Assembly (NCBI GenBank): GCA_034401795.1
Contig: CM067359.1
Coordinates: 143,908,233 to 143,972,232 of the forward strand
Length of the DNA: 64,000 bases
Source of the DNA: Chaetoderma sp. LZ-2023a
Taxonomy: Eukaryota > Mollusca > Caudofoveata > Chaetodermatida > Chaetodermatidae
Direction: 5' to 3'
Shown: in pieces, positions 45,901-53,729 of the stretch
How positions within the stretch are numbered: the first letter of the stretch is position 1
Layout of the letters: the number at the start of each line of letters is the position of its first letter
Made by a program: the position numbers and the translations under genes
The notes under the pieces: generated by a model
The model's input: only the letters and a program-made list of their open reading frames with translations
Database searches by the model: none
Told to the model about the DNA's origin: nothing

Positions 45901-46695
45901 CAATTGCAGAAGGCTAATAAGATCCATAAGGAAAACATTTGACCATCAAATGAAAGATAAGCCAGGCCCATAGAAAAAACTATAGGCCTGACAAAAAGTA
46001 AACAAATCCTAAAACCTTGTTATACATCTTTAAGACAAGGGAGACATAAGAATTTGAACTTGAATACTTGAGAGGCGATCTTTTTTAGACTTCACAGCTC
46101 AAAACAAAGATTCATTAGTAATTGTTGCTAATTCTGTGCATAATTGAGCCAGTTGGATATATTAGCATATCATTATGGCAAGTTAAATTAATAGTCGATC
46201 AGACGGCAAAATAATTCATCAAACTGAAAATCAAATACATCACATGTTAGATGTGACTTCTGCCACCCCTTTAGTCTCAATGCCTCCAAGAAATAGGAGG
46301 CCATCAAATGCAGACTTGCTCCGAGAGGATAGCCAAAATATCAAACTAAATTCCAGAGAATTTTCTATGATTTTCAGTGAAGCATGAAAAGGAGGTCATG
46401 CTGGCTGTCTTCTGATATACGACAGACCTTTAGGCTATGATGCATCCATATACCAAGTTTACTCACAATATGTGAAAAAATCTTGAAACGTTAATAAAAA
46501 ATTCAATTGTCTGATGTGCAGTGAACCATGAAAAGTATGTCACCGACTTACGGTTATGACGCCTACTGATGATATGCGACTCAACATTAGCCTGTACTTC
46601 ATCGTTACACAAAATTTGGGTACTCTATACAGAAAACTCAAGAAACTATGTAGCCACGGACAAGAACAAGCTATGGTGTTCAGTGAACCATGAAA
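45901..46695. other. Remains of e5 intron, then host repeat
   Basis: The first part is presumably e5 intron sequence. From about 46370 there are 'gaagcatgaaaaggaggtca', 'ggctatgatgcatccatat' and 'agtgaaccatgaaaag' modules, related to 53735-53850 on the other side of e6. No gene. Confidence 0.4.
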
Positions 46696-47083
46696 TTAAA
46701 CGAAATCTAGGATTTCTTTTTTCACGAGAGAGTTGATACTTACCTCCCTAATACTTTTGATATTGCTAAATATCGGCTTTCACTCAATAAAACACTCAGA
46801 TTAAAAACAGTTAGGTGCCCCTACTGGGCAGGGAGTCAGAGGTAGTCCGGCGGATGCTCGCCCCACCACCGCGCATGCGCCGACTACTACTTCCTCTGGC
46901 TCATTTATTGGCTAACACATGCAACTACCAAGAGCCTGAAGACCGAGCCTCTGTGGGGCGGAGAGGCCGGGTCAGTATCTAGGGAGGTAAGTATCAACTC
47001 TCTCGTGAAAAAAGAAATCCTAGATTTCGTTTATTTCACATCAAGAGTATACTTACCTCCCTAATACTTTTGATATTGCCAGA
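46696..47083 (-). repeat. Right ITR and ICR of e6
   Basis: The outer arm 46696-46755 is repeated inverted at about 46975-47033. 47034-47083 is the reverse complement of the left terminus (53680-53729). The junction of the two ICR halves reads GAAATAAACG on the element strand and so contains AATAAA. GCGCATGCGC at 46871-46880, 'cctctgtggggcggagagg' near 46948. Confidence 0.85.
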
Positions 47084-47607
47084 ATTCGAAAGTGAATCTG
47101 GCGGGAGGGAGGCGAGGTCAAAAGACCAGCTCTTCCCTATACGCTTTCAAGCGTTTTAAGGCACTTATGACGTCTGAAACTGTGTGAAAACACAGTCAGG
47201 ATTTGATAAACCATCGGATAACACAACCGATGCCTGAGAGATGACCGATTTGTCATATGCGCTCCCCCCCCCTCCCTTGGGAGGAAGATTAAATGACCTC
47301 AATGTCCTACACGCTCTCTTCGTACTAGTGCTAAGTACTATAGGACAGAGACGAAAAGGCTCCATTTTCGTATACTCTCTATAAAGAACCACAACCCACA
47401 TAAACCATCACCATATTAATAACACTGGGTAACGTGACAATACAAACAATGAACAACACATGAACAAGACTGACCTTGTTGTCCTAGGAAGCTGTCATCA
47501 TGAATCCAGTAGAGAAGGATGATACAGTCCCGACAAGTGGTTGTCACCGTCGCTGAATGGCGAAGTATATAAGCAATGCGGAGGCACTCTTCACAAACAT
47601 AAAGCGG

Positions 47608-50505
47608 TTATTGTTTCAAAATCGACAAGGCGAGAGGGTTAGAGGTGTCACGGAGGTAATGGTCTGTAAAACTAGACTCACAGTGCCACTGAGCCACTGA
47701 CATAATATCATCCACAGGGACCCCATTAAAAAGGGCAGTGGATGTCACGACACCGCGGACACTGTGAGCCTTGGCCACGTCAACCTGTCGCCCGGTGGCG
47801 GATTTGTGACAAAATTGAATACATTCCACAATCCACCTAGAAATGGTGTCCTTAGACGCCCTACCATGGGGTTCAATATATGACAACCATAACGCTGACT
47901 GGTCGGTACGCCACTCCGAAGTACGCTGTTTGTACCGGAGCAGCGCCCGTACGGGGCACCATACTTTAGAATTAGGATCATATCTAGTTAAAGATGGCAA
48001 AAAAATAGGTTGACCTGGATATTTCAATGACTGATTTTTAGACAAGAAATTAATCCTAGGTAGAAGCTTAAGGCCTTCCCCTGTAACCACAAAACGGTCA
48101 ACCTCGGCTGATAAGGCGTGAATTTCACTCCTACGCCTAGCCGAGGCCGCAGCAATTAAAAATACAGTTTTAAGAGTTAACATTTTCATAGAAATGGAAC
48201 TAAGTGGTTCAAAAGGCTTATCACCTAGTACCTGGAGCACCAGTGATAAACTCCAAGACGGAATCAGTGGAGGATTCCTTGGTCTTAGATTGCCCATGCC
48301 TTTAATTAATACATTTAATGTACTTACTTCATCACTCCCCCTATTAGCCAAGCAAGGAATAACAGTCATTAAAGCTGACTTATAACCAGCAATAGAGTTA
48401 GGCTTGAGGCTATAGGCATCATATAGGTGACAGAGGAAATCAGCCACTACCTGAATAGATGATTCCATTGGATCAATACATCTTTTTGAGCACCATTCTG
48501 CAAATCTGTTGATTTTATAATTATATGCTCTGGAGGTTGACCCCCTCCTGGCTTTGGCCATAAACATGGCCGCTTGCTCAGAAAAGCCCTCCTTAATTCT
48601 AGATTCCTTGACAACATCCACGCAGTCAATCGGAACATTGACGGATTGTCGTGAAGGGCCTTGCCCTGGAAGATAAGGTTGTCCATCAGAGGCAGCGGAA
48701 CCGGATTGCAGACCAGAAGGTCCAGCAGATCCGTATACCACGATCGGCTTGGCCAATCCGGGGCGATCAGAAGCACTTGGCACTCCTGCTGCCTGATTTT
48801 CTGAAGCACCTTTGGAATCAGGATTGCTGGGGGGAATGCGTATGCATACATTCCCTCCCAGCTGATAGCTAACGCATCTGTTGCGAAAGCGCTTGGGTCT
48901 GGAATCGGAGAGACGTACGTCGTCATCTTCGCATTCTTCTTCATTGCGAACAAATCTATGTTGGGTTTCCCCCAATGGTCGAACAGACGATCCGCCACAC
49001 ATTGATTTAGTTGCCATTCCGTGGGTAAAACACTCATCCTTCGGCTCAATGAGTCTGCTAGCAGATTTAACCTCCCCGGAATATGAACTGCTTTCAAGGT
49101 GATCCCATGATCCAGGCACCAACAAAGCAGTCCCCATGTCATCATACAGAGACTGGGCGACTTCGTTCCGCCCTGGCGGTTTATGTAAGTCACTACTGTT
49201 GAGTTGTCTGAACGAATTAGAACAATCTTGCCCTGAACTTTCTGTAAGAAATGTTCCAGGCCCAGGACTACTGCTCTTAGCTCTAGTAGATTGATATGTT
49301 CCTTGGACTGATCCAGATCCCAAAGCCCTGATACTGTGGACTCTTCCAGACAAGCTCCCCACCCCTCCATCGATGCATCTGTATACACAGTCACCTGAGG
49401 GTGGGGAGGGGTTAGCAAAACCCCCAGCAAGAGATTCTCTGTATTCAACCACCATTGCAGGTGGTGAATCAGAGGCGCCAACACCGGCACGTTCGAGTCC
49501 AGCGAACCTGAACTCTGGGTCCACTGTGTCATGAGAAACAACTGGATCGGACGCCTGCGCAAGGCGGCCTGTGGAATGACTGGTTCCAAAGAAACCATCA
49601 AGCCCAGCATTCTCAAGTAAACCCGTGCCAGGACATGACGACTGTCGCACACCGACTGAATTACCGAGATGAGTACTTGAACCCTCTCCTGAGTGGGGTA
49701 CACATACCCCGTCTCCAGATCGAAGAACATGCCCAGGTAAACAAACTTCTGGGATGGAGTTAGCTCTGATTTCGGGAAATTGATCATCCAGCCCAAGTCC
49801 GAGAGAGTTTTCAAAACAATCTCCAGATTGGCTGACAACGATTCCCGGGTGTGTGCTTTCAATAGCCAGTCGTCTATGTACGTGTGGACTGCTATGCTTC
49901 TCCTGCGGAGGTATGCAGTGATCGCGAGAACCACACGGGTGAAGACCCGAGGAGCCGTGGAAATTCCGAAGGGTAACACCCTGAATTCCCACCGCCGGCC
50001 CTGAAATGCAAATCTCAGGAATCGACGGAAACTCCTCTCTATGGGAATGTGGAAATAAGCATCCTTCAAATCTATCGACGCTGTCCACATCCCTCGCTCT
50101 AACCCCGCCAACACCGAGCGCACAGTCTCCATCTTGAAACTGGGTGTCTCGATGAACTTGTTCAACGGCTTGAGGTTGAGAATCGGCCTCCACCCTCCGG
50201 TGTTTTTTGTTACTAAGAACAGGGTTGAATAGAAGCCCGGGCACCTCTGTGCCGGCTGAATGGCTTCTTTTAGTATGAGGGAATTTATTTCCTCCTCTAT
50301 ACACAACCTCTGATCCGGATCCCGTGGAATGGGAGTCCAGATCGGCGCGAGAGACAGTCGCGATGGCGGGCCTGTCACCCAGTCGGGACGATACCCGACC
50401 GAAAGCCATCGCAAGACTAAACGGTCCTGAGTCAACCGCTTCCACTCTGGCAAGCGGGCGGCCAAACGGCCGCCCACCGGTCCACCTAGGGATAGAGGTG
50501 GACAT
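47608..50505 (-). CDS. Tyrosine recombinase of e6, with a long open N-terminal extension
   Basis: The last 331 residues (from SRIKEGFSEQAAMF, 48603) form the DIRS tyrosine recombinase that inserts the circular element DNA. Catalytic signatures: ARRRSEIHAL (about residue 791), HSVRG (His 914, Arg 917), AQWHCESSF (Trp 940) and HYLRDT (Tyr 950). The 634 codons upstream are open but lie in the -1 frame of RT-RNase H; they are Ser/Pro/Gly/His-rich with no domain I recognise. The frame has an ATG at 50505 and is the same frame as gag: after the gag TGA at 50580 there is no stop for 75 nt before that ATG. So either the protein begins internally near the domain, or it is made as a long product. The start is unresolved. 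Confidence 0.8.
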   Translation of the reverse strand: MSTSIPRWTGGRPFGRPLARVEAVDSGPFSLAMAFGRVSSRLGDRPAIATVSRADLDSHSTGSGSEVVYRGGNKFPHTKRSHSAGTEVPGLLFNPVLSNKKHRRVEADSQPQAVEQVHRDTQFQDGDCALGVGGVRARDVDSVDRFEGCLFPHSHREEFPSIPEICISGPAVGIQGVTLRNFHGSSGLHPCGSRDHCIPPQEKHSSPHVHRRLAIESTHPGIVVSQSGDCFENSLGLGLDDQFPEIRANSIPEVCLPGHVLRSGDGVCVPHSGEGSSTHLGNSVGVRQSSCPGTGLLENAGLDGFFGTSHSTGRLAQASDPVVSHDTVDPEFRFAGLERAGVGASDSPPAMVVEYRESLAGGFANPSPPSGDCVYRCIDGGVGSLSGRVHSIRALGSGSVQGTYQSTRAKSSSPGPGTFLTESSGQDCSNSFRQLNSSDLHKPPGRNEVAQSLYDDMGTALLVPGSWDHLESSSYSGEVKSASRLIEPKDECFTHGMATKSMCGGSSVRPLGETQHRFVRNEEECEDDDVRLSDSRPKRFRNRCVSYQLGGNVCIRIPPSNPDSKGASENQAAGVPSASDRPGLAKPIVVYGSAGPSGLQSGSAASDGQPYLPGQGPSRQSVNVPIDCVDVVKESRIKEGFSEQAAMFMAKARRGSTSRAYNYKINRFAEWCSKRCIDPMESSIQVVADFLCHLYDAYSLKPNSIAGYKSALMTVIPCLANRGSDEVSTLNVLIKGMGNLRPRNPPLIPSWSLSLVLQVLGDKPFEPLSSISMKMLTLKTVFLIAAASARRRSEIHALSAEVDRFVVTGEGLKLLPRINFLSKNQSLKYPGQPIFLPSLTRYDPNSKVWCPVRALLRYKQRTSEWRTDQSALWLSYIEPHGRASKDTISRWIVECIQFCHKSATGRQVDVAKAHSVRGVVTSTALFNGVPVDDIMSVAQWHCESSFTDHYLRDTSNPLALSILKQ

Positions 50506-50687
50506 AAGGAGGGCCAGAGTGGCACTGTTCTCTCGGCCTGAAACACCGGAGTGGTTCCCACCGCGGTAACCAGGCCATCAGGCCCGATTACCGCGACCAG
50601 ATCCCCGCGCGCCCCGCCCAGCGCCGCGCGCACCACGGTGCGCGGGCTGCTGTCTGGCTGGGTGCGGCTGGGGAGCCTGCGCCCCCC
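48447..50687 (-). CDS. RT-RNase H of e6
   Basis: Reverse transcriptase plus RNase H that copies element RNA into DNA. Numbering from 50636: GFYSTLFLVTKNTGGWRPIL (134-153), ASIDLKDAYFHIPI with motif A Asp 189, LPFGISTAPRVFTRVV (221-236), YIDD (253-256), SQKFVYLGMFFDLETG; RNase H YTDASMEGWGACLEE with Asp 420, LLELRAVVLG with Glu 452, IRSDNSTVV with Asp 477 and LADSLSRR with Asp 528. A C-terminal part (PNIDLFAMKKNAK to LQNGAQKDVL) is conserved in all copies. No methyltransferase motif like DPPY was seen. The frame is open from 50687 but has no ATG before the RT core; only GTG at 50636. It overlaps gag in the +1 frame, so a +1 frameshift or reinitiation would be needed. It overlaps the recombinase domain by about 157 nt. 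Confidence 0.88.
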   Translation of the reverse strand, partial: GGRRLPSRTQPDSSPRTVVRAALGGARGDLVAVIGPDGLVTAVGTTPVFQAERTVPLWPSLCPPLSLGGPVGGRLAARLPEWKRLTQDRLVLRWLSVGYRPDWVTGPPSRLSLAPIWTPIPRDPDQRLCIEEEINSLILKEAIQPAQRCPGFYSTLFLVTKNTGGWRPILNLKPLNKFIETPSFKMETVRSVLAGLERGMWTASIDLKDAYFHIPIERSFRRFLRFAFQGRRWEFRVLPFGISTAPRVFTRVVLAITAYLRRRSIAVHTYIDDWLLKAHTRESLSANLEIVLKTLSDLGWMINFPKSELTPSQKFVYLGMFFDLETGYVYPTQERVQVLISVIQSVCDSRHVLARVYLRMLGLMVSLEPVIPQAALRRRPIQLFLMTQWTQSSGSLDSNVPVLAPLIHHLQWWLNTENLLLGVLLTPPHPQVTVYTDASMEGWGACLEESTVSGLWDLDQSKEHINLLELRAVVLGLEHFLQKVQGKIVLIRSDNSTVVTYINRQGGTKSPSLCMMTWGLLCWCLDHGITLKAVHIPGRLNLLADSLSRRMSVLPTEWQLNQCVADRLFDHWGKPNIDLFAMKKNAKMTTYVSPIPDPSAFATDALAISWEGMYAYAFPPAILIPKVLQKIRQQECQVLLIAPDWPSRSWYTDLLDLLVCNPVPLPLMDNLIFQGKALHDNPSMFRLTAWMLSRNLELRRAFLSKRPCLWPKPGGGQPPEHIIIKSTDLQNGAQKDVLIQWNHLFR

Positions 50688-52626
50688 TCACTGCTGGCCG
50701 AATCGCCCGTGGCCTAGGCCTACGTTGCGACGGTGGCTGGCCCCTGACCTGGCCAGCACCACCTCGAGCCTGCAGAGGACGATACGCAGGGGGTGCCGCG
50801 CGAACACGCTCCCGCCGGAGCACCTCAAATTGTTCCCGCAGCGCCCTCTGGTTATTAACCAGAGTGACCGTCTCCTGGAGGTGCCTGCATCCCTCACCTC
50901 CAAAGAGACCAGGACCTGTCATAGGCGTCCGCAGCAGCCTATTATACAGGTCCTGGGACGGGCACAGATTGTCAAGCGCAAACGTGCGCCTCGCCCGGAC
51001 ACTTCTGGTTACCGCCCGCGTCAAACAGTCCAAAGCCAGGTTGATACCATCCTGAATGGCTCTCTGGACTGTCACCGGGCTAGGTTGGCGTGATGCGGAA
51101 GCCGCTACCACCCCTTGTAGCAGCTGGGAAACGTGGGATAGAGCGGCAATCGACGCTCTCCCACTCTCCTCCGCATCCCGCAGCGCGGCATTTGCCGAAC
51201 GCAACGCGTTCGAGCACAAGACTCCCGTGTCAGAACGGGAGCCCGGCCGCGCATCTTCGCCCAAAGCCGCGCGATCATCAACGCTCGGCTTTGGCACCAC
51301 ACCGTACCGCTGGTAATCCAGGGGCACGATGCGGCACCGCTTCGCCACCTCGCGAGGGGCCTTCGCGAGACGTCCATTCACCTTAATGGACGCCTCTGCC
51401 GCTTCGAACATGTCCACGACATGCTCAGCAAGCGGCAGAGATGGCATAGCGGTAGCCGCCGGCCTACCAGCTAACCACGGCCTATGGTCACGCTGGCTAG
51501 CCGGCAGCTCCACGGGTAGATCTGGCCGAACACTTACCAGCCACTGGCAAGCGTCCGACCAATCCTCCTCCGTGGCTAACTGCGAGCGCTCTACTAGACG
51601 AGGGCCTTCGTCTTCCTCCAGAGCACTCGCAGTTGATGTCGACGGCGGGTAAGCTGATACCCCTGGCAAGCCTGGAAAAGCATGCGGGCCCGAGAGAGCA
51701 GGCATGCTAAAATCCGCGGCTTGACCAGGAGCAGGCGCCGTGGCAGAGCGCGGGGTAAACACCGCTCTACCACGGGTCTGACCAGCACCAGCCATACCAT
51801 CGGCAAGCCGAGGTATGCGGTATCCGTGGTCAACAGCACCGCCCGGGGACACCCTCTGGACCGTGAAATCTACTCCTGCGTGAGTAGAACCATGGAACAC
51901 GTCGCCTGCATTCCCCGCGAGGGGTGCACAGACGTCGTATTCCATGGCCACGTCCTCAGAAGGCGACCCCAGCAGGAGATCCTCTTCTTCCTGGCCAGAA
52001 AGATTAGACTCCGGGTCAGCAAAGAAAGCTAACCCGGACTGGCCAGGAAAGGTGCCATAGGAGGGTTTGGCACCTTCGGCGCGCGGATACCCGGGGTCTG
52101 ATGAGCAGACCGCGGGTCCCAGCAACAACCGTTGTCCACGGCCCCTCGGCGCGGCGCCATGCCTGCTGCCAGGGCCTTGGACTGCCCCCAACAAAGGGGC
52201 CACCTCTGAATCCACAACCGGACCGGACCTAAAGAGACCGGATTCAGAGGCGGGGATCACCTGCTCGTAAGCAGATGCCGAGGACAACAAAGGAGCTGGC
52301 CCAGGGAGCATGCCACGAAGCAACTCTGGGACCAGATCCTTTATTGTCCTCTGCATCTCTTGCAACATTTCGGACCTGAAGGCCTCCATATCCACCGCGG
52401 ATGAGGCCTTCTTCTTACCCTTCTTACACACTTTCTCCTTCTTCTTCCTCTCTTCCTCCATTACCTTCTCCCTTGCCTGCAATGCGAGAAAATCAGACAT
52501 TAATTCGCCCCCCCACAGCTTACATACGTCGCACTTCAGCAACGGTCCACAGGGACTGCAGCTGAAGCACAAGTGCGGGACGAAGCGGCTTTTCAGAAAC
52601 CTCCCGCAGGACGGGCAACCAGGTCT
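50578..52626 (-). CDS. gag exon 2 of e6
   Basis: Gag-like structural protein. Starts after the acceptor 'gtcctttgtcctgtttcag' (ending 52627). Residues 4-35 form a cysteine-rich module C-x2-C-x10-H-x-C-x2-C-x2-C-x5-C-x2-C, likely zinc-binding. Next come a Lys/Glu-rich coiled segment (EKVMEEERKKKEKVCKKG), a helix (MQRTIKDLVPELLRGMLPGP), a long Pro/Gly/Ser linker, a conserved acidic-Trp segment (LATEEDWSDACQWLVSVRPD), PREVAKRCRI, RAALGEDARPGSRSDTGVLC, a helical core to NNQRALREQFEVLRRERVR, and an Arg/Gly/Pro-rich tail ending GSGRGNRA. The 27 bases the open frame gains upstream of the acceptor begin with TTG and are probably intron. Stop TGA at 50578-50580. Confidence 0.85.
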   Translation of the reverse strand, partial: RPGCPSCGRFLKSRFVPHLCFSCSPCGPLLKCDVCKLWGGELMSDFLALQAREKVMEEERKKKEKVCKKGKKKASSAVDMEAFRSEMLQEMQRTIKDLVPELLRGMLPGPAPLLSSASAYEQVIPASESGLFRSGPVVDSEVAPLLGAVQGPGSRHGAAPRGRGQRLLLGPAVCSSDPGYPRAEGAKPSYGTFPGQSGLAFFADPESNLSGQEEEDLLLGSPSEDVAMEYDVCAPLAGNAGDVFHGSTHAGVDFTVQRVSPGGAVDHGYRIPRLADGMAGAGQTRGRAVFTPRSATAPAPGQAADFSMPALSGPHAFPGLPGVSAYPPSTSTASALEEDEGPRLVERSQLATEEDWSDACQWLVSVRPDLPVELPASQRDHRPWLAGRPAATAMPSLPLAEHVVDMFEAAEASIKVNGRLAKAPREVAKRCRIVPLDYQRYGVVPKPSVDDRAALGEDARPGSRSDTGVLCSNALRSANAALRDAEESGRASIAALSHVSQLLQGVVAASASRQPSPVTVQRAIQDGINLALDCLTRAVTRSVRARRTFALDNLCPSQDLYNRLLRTPMTGPGLFGGEGCRHLQETVTLVNNQRALREQFEVLRRERVRAAPPAYRPLQARGGAGQVRGQPPSQRRPRPRAIRPAVRGAQAPQPHPARQQPAHRGARGAGRGARGSGRGNRA

Positions 52627-53395
52627 CTGAAACAGGACAAAGGACAGGGACAATGAGCAAGATAGTTAAGGTTAGCAAACTCAAAACCAACTAAAAAGAG
52701 AGGACAGGATCATCAAGATCAGAAATCAAGAAGAACCAGCCATGGACAAAACGTTAATTGTTAATAAAAAGGCCAAGGCCGATTATGACGTCATCACTCT
52801 CGTGACCAAATTAATCGATCCGCAACAAGCACCAAGAGCAAGAACGAATTGTATAAGTAAAAACGGAACATTTCCGTTGAATTGGCATTTCGAGTACACA
52901 ACAATCAGATATACAGAGATAACTCCTTCCAATTCTAGTATTGGCAAAAAGGGAAATTATCTCCCCTTTTGTTTACATTATAATTAGATACCTGATCCTT
53001 GTATAGACAAACCATCCAACGTGATGAACCGGAGAACTCCACCATAGTACGCCTCTACATTCTCTCCACCTCAGGGGAAGGAATTGGAGCAAGAGGGCAA
53101 AGTGAGAAGACCTTTATAACAGGCCTCCAACTCACTGAACATAGATCTTTTGGTTAGATAACCTAACAGTATTAGTAGGAAATGGAACCGTGGTGGAGAG
53201 AAAACATATCCTCTTGTGCCGAAAAGTCCACCAAAGCTTCTATGCGATACCTGTGGACAAAACACAAAGAGAAATGAGACATATGAAGCACCATGTTGTA
53301 AAAACCCAACATAATCAGGCGCTAATCACGGTAAGCGCGAGTCCCGGAAATACATTAAACCGGGACAAAACACGCTAGCATATCAAAGAATTCAC

Positions 53396-53446
53396 CTGAT
53401 AAAGCGATCCCGCTCCTTCTAGAGGCGAATCCTCCCTTTCCGACAT
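53396..53446 (-). CDS. gag exon 1 of e6 (17 codons)
   Basis: ATG at 53446 opens MSEREDSPLEGAGSLYQ, ending CAG at 53396 followed by the GTGAAT donor. The acceptor at 52627 is also phase 0, giving a 769-bp intron. The same 51-nt length, start and junction are seen in e1, its neighbour and e2. Function unknown; probably the N terminus of gag. Confidence 0.6.
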
Positions 53447-53534
53447 GCTTCCACCAAAAATAAACGTCAAACGTGAGCGAAAAACAAGGCAACGCGCAGA
53501 AAAGTATGAAAATCACAAAACCGCATGTAACCCT

Positions 53535-53729
53535 TTGCCAATAAATGAGCAAAGAGGAAGTAGTAGTCGGCGCATGCGCGGTGGTGGGGCGAGCATCCGC
53601 CGGACTACCTCTGACTCCCTGCCCAGTAGGGGCACCTAACTGTTTTTAATCTGAGTGTTTTATTGAGTGAAAGCCGATATTTAGCAATATCAAAAGTATT
53701 AGGGAGGTAAGTATACTCTTGATGTGAAA
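53535..53729 (-). promoter_or_regulatory. Left ITR and presumed promoter of e6
   Basis: From the terminus inward on the minus strand: 'acttacctccctaatac', 'tgctaaatatcggctttcac', 'caataaaacactcag', 'ggtgcccctactgggcagg', GCGCATGCGC (53570-53579), 'acttcctctttgc' and 'tttattggc'. The order NRF1-like, ETS core, inverted CCAAT is shared with e1, e2, e3 and e4. Confidence 0.6.

Larger units (their letters stand above)
46696..53729 (-). mobile_element. DIRS copy e6 (family A), least damaged
   Basis: A 7.03-kb minus-strand element with both ITRs, ICR, gag exon 1, intron, gag exon 2 (682 codons), RT-RNase H (729 codons) and a recombinase frame (965 codons). No nonsense codon or frameshift was found in any of the conserved domains. 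It is inserted into a host repeat between 'gaaccatgaaat' and 'aataggtgaagctg', with no target duplication beyond shared A's. It is the natural reference for the other copies. Confidence 0.93.

Noticed and set aside
47608-48603. Recombinase read as a phage or bacterial integrase transfer
   Set aside because: It is coupled to RT-RNase H and DIRS-type termini in every copy, so it belongs to the retroelement.
48447-49100. DAM-like methyltransferase downstream of RNase H, present in some DIRS
   Set aside because: No DPPY-type motif or SAM-binding glycine motif was found in the conserved C-terminal part.
46696-53729. Classification as LTR (Gypsy/Copia) retrotransposon or endogenous retrovirus
   Set aside because: Ends are inverted, not direct, repeats; there is an ICR, a tyrosine recombinase instead of a DDE integrase, no recognisable protease or envelope, and no target duplication.
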